From positions 5,952,001 to 6,016,000 of the forward strand of contig NZ_QASA01000001.1 in assembly GCF_003340495.1 (NCBI RefSeq): a DNA stretch of 64,000 nucleotides, in the 5' to 3' direction. The stretch's first letter is position 1; each line of letters begins with the position of its first letter. The notes beneath the pieces are model-generated. The model was not told the origin of the DNA, made no database searches, and saw only the letters and a program-made list of their open reading frames with translations. Made by a program: the position numbers and the translations under genes. The stretch is from Adhaeribacter pallidiroseus (GTDB taxonomy: Bacteria > Bacteroidota > Bacteroidia > Cytophagales > Hymenobacteraceae). This document shows, piece by piece, positions 36,420 through 43,082 of this stretch.

Positions 36420-36504
36420 CTTGATATATAAAGCTTTTCAAATGATAATTTGCCAATAATTTTTCTGCTCAATTTATCCTTTACTAAAATCTTTAAAAAT
36501 TACT

Positions 36505-36562
36505 TCGCCCAACAAAACCTAAAAACCACTCCGCGCTTTTTAGCTAAAAAGCGTTGGTGGCA
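36505..36562 (+). other. attC-like site A
   Basis: R'' box CGCCCAAC (36506-36513), inner hairpin ctaaaaa...tttttag, R' box GTTGGTGG (36553-36560). The inner ctaaaaa/ctttttagc element is shared with sites C and E. R' is the exact inverse of CCACCAAC that opens site B, the other end of the same cassette. Confidence 0.75.
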
Positions 36563-36599
36563 ATATTAAAAAGGCACCGTAACACAGGAACATTTTAAA

Positions 36600-38021
36600 A
36601 TGAAAATATACTTCTCTGACTTTTTTAATGTTTCGCCAGAAACATTAGATGAATACGGCGCATTTAACGTGTCACTAATAAATGATTTGCCATTATTTAT
36701 TGACCCCTTTCTACTTTTCGGAAGTAAAAAGCTTGAATATCAAGAGTTACACCAAAAGATATTGGACTATTTAACTTTTCTTAAGGCAAAGTCAGAAAAA
36801 GGAATAACAGATATATCACAAGTTAAATCTTGGTATCTGTTGCGTGAAGTAAAACAAAATTGGTTTGGCTACAGCAAAGTTGGAAATGGAGGAAGTGGGT
36901 TAGGTGAAAAATTTGGGAAAGCAATGTCCTCGTCTATGCCTATTGTTTTTGACGACTTGGGCAAAGAGAAGATTACAGAAAGTTCGCATCTCGAAAAAGC
37001 TGGACTATTTGAATTTGGTGTGGGCAAGGACAACATAAGCGACTTTACTACGAACCTGACAAAGGAATATTTATTAATCTATACAGAAATTTTTGCTAAA
37101 AAATATGTAGACCCTTCTCAACTTAATGCTGTTATGGTTGATAAGGTTTTCTTTGACTATGAACTTGAACGGTGGATGCCGAAAGAGCTTTTAACTAAAG
37201 ACGAAAATTGGATTAATAGTAATGACTTGCGAGGCGACTTTAGGAAAATATGTAACAGTATTCCGAATGACCAACTGAGAAATGAAATATCCAATTATTT
37301 TTATAAAAAACTCCCAAAACCTCCTAAGAATAAACAGAATTCCCAAAAAGAAATAACACAAGCCATTCAAGAAACAATAAGGCAATATCCTGAAATTATT
37401 AAGTGGTATATAAAACAGAAAGAAGAAAATAAAGAAGGAGCAAAGAATGTTTCAAAACAAAAGGTTCAAGAAGTTGAGACTGTTTTCATACACAAAATTA
37501 GTGCTTTCGTTGAAAAACTTATAAACAATACAGATTTCTATAAAATAAGTCCTGAAAGTTCATTTGATGAAGCTTTGAAAAGAGTTAACTTCTTAAAGCA
37601 AGTAATTGAAAATAATGATGGATACAGGCTTTTTTACATTGATGGCAAACCAATTAAAAGAGAAGAAGACTTACAAATAATTTACCGCCTAACTTGGTAT
37701 GCCTCCGACTTTGATATCAACAGAGAAACAAATAATGGACGTGGTCCTGTAGATTATGCAATATCAAAAGGGTCAAAAGATAAGACCCTTATAGAATTCA
37801 AACTTGCTTCAAATTCCAAACTTAAACAAAATTTGTCGAAACAAGTGGAAATTTACGAAAAGGCAAATAATACTAACAGTTCAATAAAAGCAATTCTATA
37901 CTTTGACAATAGTGAATTTAGGAAAACATCCAAAATTTTGAAGGAACTTAAAATTGGCAATATGCCCAACATCATACTTATTGACGCAGGAAAAAAAAAT
38001 TCAGCTTCAAATGTTAAGTAG
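36600..38021 (+). CDS. Cassette 2: large protein with C-terminal PD-(D/E)XK nuclease-like domain
   Basis: The 473-residue protein is a possible nuclease, perhaps anti-phage (inference). The N-terminal two thirds are not recognised (MKIYFSDFFNVSPETLDEYG; a helical, Lys/Gln-rich linker near 255-300). From about residue 320 the sequence reads like a PD-(D/E)XK core: helix ... GRGPVDYAIS (aspartate of motif II), then strand TLIEFKLASNSK, giving the E-x-K triad, then a helix with QVEIYEKAN and a strand IKAILYFD. The gene sits alone in its cassette, 38 bp after site A and 11 bp before site B, and is AT-rich. Confidence 0.6.
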   Translation: MKIYFSDFFNVSPETLDEYGAFNVSLINDLPLFIDPFLLFGSKKLEYQELHQKILDYLTFLKAKSEKGITDISQVKSWYLLREVKQNWFGYSKVGNGGSGLGEKFGKAMSSSMPIVFDDLGKEKITESSHLEKAGLFEFGVGKDNISDFTTNLTKEYLLIYTEIFAKKYVDPSQLNAVMVDKVFFDYELERWMPKELLTKDENWINSNDLRGDFRKICNSIPNDQLRNEISNYFYKKLPKPPKNKQNSQKEITQAIQETIRQYPEIIKWYIKQKEENKEGAKNVSKQKVQEVETVFIHKISAFVEKLINNTDFYKISPESSFDEALKRVNFLKQVIENNDGYRLFYIDGKPIKREEDLQIIYRLTWYASDFDINRETNNGRGPVDYAISKGSKDKTLIEFKLASNSKLKQNLSKQVEIYEKANNTNSSIKAILYFDNSEFRKTSKILKELKIGNMPNIILIDAGKKNSASNVK

Positions 38022-38032
38022 GAGAAATACAA

Positions 38033-38104
38033 CCACCAACAAAGCATAAACGTCACCCTTCGGCCAACGGCTTCGCCATCGTTTAGCCCAGTCCGTTGGC
38101 GGGC
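38033..38104 (+). other. attC-like site B
   Basis: R'' box CCACCAAC (38033-38040), arms gcataaacg / cgtttagc, a longer central stem ggccaacggcttcgcc region, then gtcc and R' box GTTGGCGG (38095-38102). At about 70 bp it is the longest site of the array. Its R'' is the exact inverse of site A's R'. Confidence 0.75.
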
Positions 38105-38121
38105 ATACAAAAAGGATTAAA

Positions 38122-38152
38122 ATTCCTATATTAGTAGGAATAAACTAATATA
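38122..38152 (+). promoter_or_regulatory. Nested inverted repeats, candidate operator of the GNAT-like gene pair
   Basis: ATTCCTA-tattag-TAGGAAT (38122-38141) overlaps TATATTAG...CTAATATA (38127-38152), which ends exactly at the ATG of the next gene. Overlapping palindromes at a start codon suit autoregulation by a DNA-binding antitoxin or similar. Confidence 0.5.
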
Positions 38153-38680
38153 ATGGAAAATCAGGAGCCTATCCTACTTGACTTTGTAATAGATAAACTT
38201 ACCAATTCGATTCAGAACACGATATCTGGCGACAGTTTCCAAACAGAGATTTTACGGCTGACAATAAAAGACCTGAAGAAGATAACCAAGAAGAATGGCT
38301 GGAACTTTAACTGGAAATCTGAACTGGCAGACAATGCAAAGGAAGTTTATAAACTAACCATTGTAAATAACTCAGACATAGTTCAGGGTTTGCTAAGCCT
38401 GACAATTGAGGCAGACCATATTCTGATGAACCTCCTTGAAAGCGCTCCGTTCAATATTGGACAGGACAAACTTTATGAAGGCGTGGCAGGTAATTTGGTG
38501 GCATATGCTTGTAAAATATCGTTTCAGCATGGATTTGACGGTTATGTTGCATTTACGGCTAAGACAAACCTGATAAAGCATTATGAAAAGACCTTAGGAG
38601 CATTCCACATCGGTAGAAACAGAATGATTATTCCAGCGGAGTCAGCGAAGATATTAGTGAAAAAGTATTTTAAACAATAA
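38153..38680 (+). CDS. Cassette 3, gene 1: GNAT-like acetyltransferase-fold protein
   Basis: The 175-residue protein has a second half that matches a GNAT core: strand ADHILMNLLE, the acetyl-CoA loop region GVAGNLVAYACKISFQHGF (R/QxxGxG/A-like), strand GYVAFTAKT, and HYEKTLGAFHIGRNRMIIP in the place of the fYekxGF motif. The first half is unassigned. The gene precedes a 65-codon gene by 4 bp, with palindromes over its start, which together suggest a toxin-antitoxin-like module. A GNAT toxin or a protein-modifying enzyme are both possible. Confidence 0.6.
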   Translation: MENQEPILLDFVIDKLTNSIQNTISGDSFQTEILRLTIKDLKKITKKNGWNFNWKSELADNAKEVYKLTIVNNSDIVQGLLSLTIEADHILMNLLESAPFNIGQDKLYEGVAGNLVAYACKISFQHGFDGYVAFTAKTNLIKHYEKTLGAFHIGRNRMIIPAESAKILVKKYFKQ

Positions 38681-38684
38681 AAAT

Positions 38685-38882
38685 ATGGGACACATAAGAG
38701 AGCCAAAAGGCGTAGACTTCATCATTGAAAGTAAACCCCTTACTACTGAGGAAAGAAAAGCTATTAGTGATTTTATAAAAAAGGACAAAGAGAAGCTTGT
38801 GGCTAAGAGAAATATTGCCAAAAGAATGCAGCCTGAGCAAACGAAAAAGCACACACGCCAACCACACCTAAAAAGCACTTAA
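38685..38882 (+). CDS. Cassette 3, gene 2: small charged protein, possible partner/antitoxin
   Basis: The 65-residue protein (MGHIREPKGVDFIIESKPLT, then TEERKAISDFIKKDKEK) is highly charged and helical, with a basic tail. It lies 4 bp after the GNAT-like gene. Its last ~9 codons are read from attC site C itself, so the C-terminus was set by the cassette boundary. I recall similar GVDF.....PLT small proteins next to such GNAT genes in other Bacteroidota, but cannot confirm it here. Confidence 0.6.
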   Translation: MGHIREPKGVDFIIESKPLTTEERKAISDFIKKDKEKLVAKRNIAKRMQPEQTKKHTRQPHLKST

Positions 38883-38910
38883 GCACTTTTTAGCCAAACC
38901 GGTAGCAGCA
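38855..38910 (+). other. attC-like site C
   Basis: R'' box CGCCAAC (38856-38862), hairpin ctaaaaagcact / agcactttttag, R' region GGTAGCAGC (38901-38909). The inverse of the last is GCTGCTACC, against GCTGCTAAC opening site D (8 of 9). The GTT of R' has become GGT, so this site may be inactive. Confidence 0.65.
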
Positions 38911-38919
38911 CTAAATAAA

Positions 38920-39726
38920 ATGATAAAAATAAGTTTATTTACAATTTTAGTTTCTTTTATTCTTTCATCCTGTTCTAATTCTAATGCTGTAGAACACGGG
39001 AAAAAGACTGCCAATAAATTAGATTTAAATTCAGTGATTACGGATACTCTTACCTACTTACAACCTAAGGAATACTTAGCTAAAGTTTTAACAGAGGGTG
39101 CTTTCCATGAAGACGAAGTTTGGGAAAATGCTGAAAATGAAAATTGGTACGGACTGTTCCAAGGTAAAAATAACTTCTATTTACAACAGACTACTGTTAG
39201 AACTTCTAGAATTCTCGACCCGGTGATGGATGGCGATGATGGACCAAAAACTGGTTGGAAAGTTACATCCACTAATCAGGATACTTCTTTAATTTTAATT
39301 ACTCGACTTAATTTTTTAAAGAATAGAAAAGTTGACCCTTTTAAACTTCCAAAAGAAGATATACTCCCAGGTGAAAAGTTAGAACTTAACTACAAGGGCC
39401 ATTCTTATCAACTATATGCGACCGGCCACAAGCACAAAGAAGCATCTAAGAGTGATTGGTACATTGTTTCTGATTATAAATTGTTTTTTTTAACTTTTAG
39501 AAATGGAAAGGAAGTAAAGCAAGTTTTAGTACAACATGCCGCCTTTGATGATGACATGGTTAATATAATATTTGCCGGAGATATTGATGGAGACGGTTTA
39601 TTAGATTTCATTATTGACAAGTCTAATCATTATAATGCAGTGATTCCGACCCTTTATCTATCAAGACCAGCAGAGAAAGGAAAGTTAGTAGAAGAAGTGG
39701 GGGAACATGTAAGTGTAGGGTGTTAA
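38920..39726 (+). CDS. Cassette 4: lipoprotein of unknown function
   Basis: The 268-residue protein has a lipoprotein signal (MIKISLFTILVSFILSSC; lipobox LSSC). Near residue 220 it has GDIDGDGLLDFIIDKSNHYN, a calcium-binding DxDxDG loop as in FG-GAP or dockerin-like proteins. No catalytic motif recognised. It begins only 10 bp after site C and ends 8 bp before site D. It is AT-rich like the other cassettes. Confidence 0.65.
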   Translation: MIKISLFTILVSFILSSCSNSNAVEHGKKTANKLDLNSVITDTLTYLQPKEYLAKVLTEGAFHEDEVWENAENENWYGLFQGKNNFYLQQTTVRTSRILDPVMDGDDGPKTGWKVTSTNQDTSLILITRLNFLKNRKVDPFKLPKEDILPGEKLELNYKGHSYQLYATGHKHKEASKSDWYIVSDYKLFFLTFRNGKEVKQVLVQHAAFDDDMVNIIFAGDIDGDGLLDFIIDKSNHYNAVIPTLYLSRPAEKGKLVEEVGEHVSVGC

Positions 39727-39734
39727 AAATTACA

Positions 39735-39796
39735 GCTGCTAACCTAATATATACCAAAACCTGCGGGCTTAGCATACACACGGTCCGTTATCCCAC
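39735..39796 (+). other. attC-like site D
   Basis: R'' box GCTGCTAAC (39735-39743), inner region with accaaaacctgc / gggcttagc, then ggtcc and R' box GTTATCCC (39787-39794). The 3' half (cttagc...ggtccgtta) parallels site E. Confidence 0.65.
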
Positions 39797-39832
39797 ATTT
39801 GAGAAGCAGAAACAGTCTGCCAGAAAAACATG

Positions 39833-39840
39833 TATCTTTG
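39833..39840 (+). promoter_or_regulatory. -7 element (TATCTTTG) inside cassette 5
   Basis: Exact TAnnTTTG match 23 bp upstream of the ATG of the last cassette gene. This cassette probably carries its own Bacteroidota-type promoter, unusual for classical promoterless cassettes. Confidence 0.45.
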
Positions 39841-39863
39841 AATAGCAGATATGAATTAGGAAC

Positions 39864-40712
39864 ATGGCTGAATTTGCAGAACGATACATCAACCCCTTCA
39901 CCGACTACGGCTTTAAAAAGCTGTTCGGGGAAGAACCCAACAAAGACCTACTTCTGGACTTCTTAAACGTGCTCTTAAAAGAAGAACAGGGAGAAATTAC
40001 CGACTTAACGTACCTCAAGAGTGAACATTTAGGAACCAGCGAGTTAGACCGGAAAGCCATCTTCGATCTGTATTGTGAAAATGAAAGAGGTGAGAAGTTC
40101 ATAGTAGAATTACAAAAAACCAAGCAAAACTTTTTTAAAGACCGAACGGTCTATTACGCTACCTTTCCCATCCGGGAACAGGCTAAACGGGCTGACTGGA
40201 ATTATGAACTAAAAGCTGTTTATACCATTGCCATTCTGGACTTCGTTTTTGACGAAGACAAGAATGACCCGGCTAAGTTCCGCTATGACATCAAGTTAAC
40301 TGATACGGAAACAAAAGCAGTATTTTACGACAAGCTCACTTTTATTTACCTAGAGATGCCCAAGTTTAACAAGACGGTTGAGGAACTGGAGAGCAGGTTT
40401 GACAAGTGGTTGTATGTGATCCGGAACCTTAATAGACTGGAGAAAGTGCCAGATAAGTTACGGGAACGTATTTTTGAAAAATTATTTGAAACCGCTGAAA
40501 TCGCCAAATTTACGCCGGAACAGGTTCGCTCTTATGAAGATAGCTTGAAGTATTACCGGGACTTGAAGAACTCGCTGGATACAGCAAGAGAAGAAAAGGC
40601 AATAGAAATAGCTAGAAGAGCTTTAAAAATGGGCTTAGCAGTTAATGATATTACGGAACTAACCGGTTTAAGTAGTCAAGCAATTGAACACATAAAAACA
40701 AACGAGGGGTAA
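39864..40712 (+). CDS. Cassette 5: Rpn/PD-(D/E)XK nuclease family transposase-like protein
   Basis: The 282-residue protein belongs to the PDDEXK_2/TIGR01784 (Rpn-type) family. It starts with the family signature RYINPFTDYGFKKLFGEE. The nuclease residues are D of IFDLYCEN and the E-x-Q of KFIVELQKTKQ. The middle has the conserved YELKAVYTIAILDFVF, and the C-terminus has the ALKMGLAVNDITELTGLS helix-turn-helix-like motif. Rpn proteins promote RecA-independent recombination in E. coli and have been linked to phage defence. The stop codon lies inside the R'' box of site E. Confidence 0.88.
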   Translation: MAEFAERYINPFTDYGFKKLFGEEPNKDLLLDFLNVLLKEEQGEITDLTYLKSEHLGTSELDRKAIFDLYCENERGEKFIVELQKTKQNFFKDRTVYYATFPIREQAKRADWNYELKAVYTIAILDFVFDEDKNDPAKFRYDIKLTDTETKAVFYDKLTFIYLEMPKFNKTVEELESRFDKWLYVIRNLNRLEKVPDKLRERIFEKLFETAEIAKFTPEQVRSYEDSLKYYRDLKNSLDTAREEKAIEIARRALKMGLAVNDITELTGLSSQAIEHIKTNEG

Positions 40713-40764
40713 CAACACCTAAAAAGCATTAAAACGCTTTTTAGCCGCGGTCCGTTATACCCAA
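40704..40764 (+). other. attC-like site E (right edge of the array)
   Basis: R'' box GGGGTAAC (40706-40713), hairpin cctaaaaagc / gctttttag, then cggtcc and R' box GTTATACC (40754-40761). R'' is the inverse of site D's R' with one mismatch. No further cassette gene follows, so either a cassette was lost here or this is the array's end. Confidence 0.7.
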
Positions 40765-40947
40765 CCTTATGTATTGATTAATAATAAATTATACCCATTT
40801 TGGTTTGGGATAATTAAACCGCAAGCCCAATCAGATAATCCAGAATTTAAACGGATAGAACCTTTAGCTTAGTAAGGAAAATGATACATTTGGTTAAAGA
40901 AATACTTAATGTTGAGCCATTTAGGATAACTCTGCGTTTCAATAACC

Positions 40948-41080
40948 GGCGGCACCAGCGGCATTTACCTGTACCCGCCCATCCCGAAAACCCCCGACGG
41001 TAAGCTGCGTTTGCTCTACGAGTGTTTTCCGTTGGTTTTATCGTGGAACAAGTGGGTGGTAAAGCATTTAGTGGCACAAC
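40948..41080 (+). pseudogene. Fragment of class I fructose-1,6-bisphosphatase
   Basis: The plus-strand frame reads SGIYLYPPIPKTPDGKLRLL then YECFPL, which is the conserved GGIFLYP...PDGKLRLLYECNP segment of FBPase. After one frameshift it continues GFIVEQVGGKAFSGT, matching AFLAEQAGGKASDG. Only about 45 residues remain, without start or end. It sits between the last attC-like site and the IS5 element, so the deletion may be linked to either. Confidence 0.75.
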
Positions 41081-41100
41081 CGCACGTTAGCGGTTCTGCC
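41073..41100. repeat. Hairpin at the end of the fbp fragment
   Basis: ggcacaaccgc-acgtta-gcggttctgcc: 11-bp arms with one mismatch. It contains a gttagcgg string that could be an attC relic, but it is too short to call. Confidence 0.35.
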
Positions 41101-41233
41101 TACTTCGGTTCATCAGCGCAGCCCGCTTTATATAGGTTCGGCGGCTATGGTGCAGGAATTAACGGCGGTGATGCAATAATTTTAAATTTTACGGCGCAAG
41201 CATCGTTGTATGTAGTTTCTGGAGCCGGTTTAC

Positions 41234-41270
41234 TTAATCTAAGGAGGCTTGAAAAGGCTCCCTAGATTAA
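41234..41270. repeat. Inverted repeat left of the IS element
   Basis: Arms ttaatctaaggaggct and aggctccctagattaa (14 of 16 pairs), loop of 5. It may be a terminator or a relic; no T run follows. Confidence 0.4.
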
Positions 41271-41305
41271 CAATGGCAAGTGGTTTTCTTTTTTTCCGCT
41301 CTTTA

Positions 41306-42207
41306 GAGTATGTTTAAAAATTTAGTTAGGTACTCTTGCCAAAAGCATATCAATAAAAGCCAGCTGCAGAAAGCAGAGGGAAGAAGCGGTAGTTTTCTCA
41401 TAATCCTTGCTCAAACGGCGAAAGAAGTTTAACCAAGCGAAACTTCTTTCTACCTGCCATCTGCCTTTCTGGGGCACAAATCCCCTTTGACTTTCCGGCT
41501 TTTGCGTGATCTCTACTGACCACTCATAAAGCTGGGCACAGTCTTTAAAGTAGCCGCTATAAGCTTGGTCAGCTCGAATCAAGGTGAGCCGATTAGAAGC
41601 TTGCTCCAGCTGCCAGAGCAGTTCCACCCCTGCTTGCCCATCGTGCTCTTGGGCCGAAGAAACATGTAGGGCCAGCGGTAAGCCCAACGTGTCCACGGCT
41701 AGATGCCGTTTGCGCCCATTCACGTTTTTACCGCCATCTATCCCTGTTTCCAGGGAAATAAAACTGGCTTTCTTCACGCTCTGACTATCCACGGCCACGG
41801 CCGAGGCTTGCTCCTCTCGTTTTTGCCTTTGGCGCTCCTTTCTCACCAAGGCGGTTAACACTTGGGCCCAAGTACCATCGGCTTGCCACTTGCGAAAGTA
41901 GTAATACACTACTGGCCAGGGCGGATAAGCTCCTTCCAAGTTCCGCCATTGCAGGCCAGTACGGGTAATCCGTAGAATGGCTTGCACTACCTCCAACAAA
42001 TTATGTTTACGTTTCCGGCCATTGTCAATAATTTCTTTTATAACTTGCCTTTGGGCAGTAGTCAACGCACAGAAGTGCTGACGGGTAAACTTTAGTTTCT
42101 TCTTCGGCATCGTAACTCGGATTTAGACACCCTTTGTTACTCGACTACTGCCTTTTTTGATTTTATAATTCTGTTAAATTCCCCTTCCCTAATTTTTAAA
42201 CATATTC
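41306..42207 (-). mobile_element. Complete IS5-family insertion sequence
   Basis: About 902 bp with terminal inverted repeats gagtatgtttaaaaatt at the left and the inverse aatttttaaacatattc at the right (16 of 17 pairs). TA stands outside each end (41304-41305 and 42208-42209), consistent with a TA target duplication. It carries one transposase gene on the minus strand. This structure fits the IS427/IS1031-type subgroups of IS5. Confidence 0.85.
41322..42110 (-). CDS. IS5 family transposase
   Basis: DDE transposase of 262 residues. The N-terminal DUF4096-type domain contains WRNLEGAYPPWPVVYYYFRKW. The catalytic residues are the D of AVAVDSQSVK, the D of LIRADQAYSG and the E of GRWQVERSFAWLNFFRRL (the Y-R-K/E signature region of IS4/IS5). 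Also diagnostic are NGRKRHLAVDTLGLPLALHV. A single uninterrupted frame suggests the copy is functional. Confidence 0.93.
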   Translation of the reverse strand: MPKKKLKFTRQHFCALTTAQRQVIKEIIDNGRKRKHNLLEVVQAILRITRTGLQWRNLEGAYPPWPVVYYYFRKWQADGTWAQVLTALVRKERQRQKREEQASAVAVDSQSVKKASFISLETGIDGGKNVNGRKRHLAVDTLGLPLALHVSSAQEHDGQAGVELLWQLEQASNRLTLIRADQAYSGYFKDCAQLYEWSVEITQKPESQRGFVPQKGRWQVERSFAWLNFFRRLSKDYEKTTASSLCFLQLAFIDMLLARVPN

Positions 42208-42421
42208 TAAGCAGCTACCGATTAATACAAAAATTTAAAAAAATTATGATCCGAGCAATCAGCAGAATAAATGAAGGAGGGTATACAGTTCCTCCCCGTA
42301 TTTTCCTTAAAGTTTTAATGCGCGTATCTTTTTCCACAGCAGAAGCAAAAAGACAGAAAACAAAATTATTTTTCCGGAGTTTTATAAAATAAGTTGGCCG
42401 CTTGACCCGCTTTAAGCCGGA

Positions 42422-42850
42422 ATGAATGATTTAGATTTACTCTTGTTGTACGAAGACGAGCTTTTCTTTATTCACTTACATAAAGAACTTGCCTTGTTGC
42501 AACTTACTTTCCGCACCCAACCCGAACCGGAACGTTTCCGAAATGCCTACCGCTTGGCCATCGACGCCGCTTTAAATAAAGAAGTCCATTATTGGCTTAC
42601 GGATGCGCGGCAGATTAAAGTAATGTTGTCCGAAAACCAAACCTGGCTCAAGGTAAACATGCAACCAGTGCTGCAACCCGCTAAAATCCGGAAGTTTGCC
42701 ATTGTTATGTCGCCGGAATGCTTTGTAATGACCAATCCTAACCAGGTATATAACCAGCCGGAACCAGGCCTGGTTGCGCCGCCTGCGGGAGTTATAAAAG
42801 TAACTTTCGACCGGGAGGCTGCCTGGCACTGGCTTTTTAATGCTGAGTAA
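42422..42850 (+). CDS. Hypothetical protein, STAS/SpoIIAA-like pattern
   Basis: The 142-residue cytoplasmic protein alternates strand and helix segments (DELFFIHLHKELALLQLTF, HYWLTDARQIKVM, KFAIVMSPECFVM), loosely recalling SpoIIAA/STAS-like proteins found widely in Bacteroidota. No catalytic motif. The fold assignment is a guess from pattern only. Confidence 0.55.
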   Translation: MNDLDLLLLYEDELFFIHLHKELALLQLTFRTQPEPERFRNAYRLAIDAALNKEVHYWLTDARQIKVMLSENQTWLKVNMQPVLQPAKIRKFAIVMSPECFVMTNPNQVYNQPEPGLVAPPAGVIKVTFDREAAWHWLFNAE

Positions 42851-43082
42851 GGTTCGTTAATAGCAGCTAGCCCCTTTAAAATTTAAAAAAACAGCTAAAA
42901 GTCGCATTGGGGGTAACCTATTGGCCAGCCGGAAGTAAGATGCTTCATGTGTCCGGCGTTTGCGGGATCAAAACCACGGTAAAATTTTAAAAACAACCTT
43001 TAGCCAAAGCTTATAGTTGAAGGTACTTCCGGAAACGGCCAGTATAAAAATGTAAAGGGAGAACCGCGCGCAGGGTAAATTC

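Noticed and set aside
36244-36459. 71-codon frame overlapping cassette 1
   Set aside because: Overlaps the end of the membrane-protein gene in another frame and has no recognisable sequence.
35632-40764. Reading the hairpins between cassette genes as ordinary Rho-independent terminators
   Set aside because: Some contain T runs, but the terminal boxes pair across each gene, not only within each hairpin, and they share a layout with R''/R' ends. Terminators would not show this.
41011-41265. 84-codon plus-strand frame before the IS element
   Set aside because: It starts inside the fbp fragment in the wrong frame for half its length and runs through hairpins; debris rather than a gene.
35739-42207. 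Prophage or integrative conjugative element
   Set aside because: No integrase, structural, packaging, relaxase or conjugation genes are present; cassettes and one IS explain the region.
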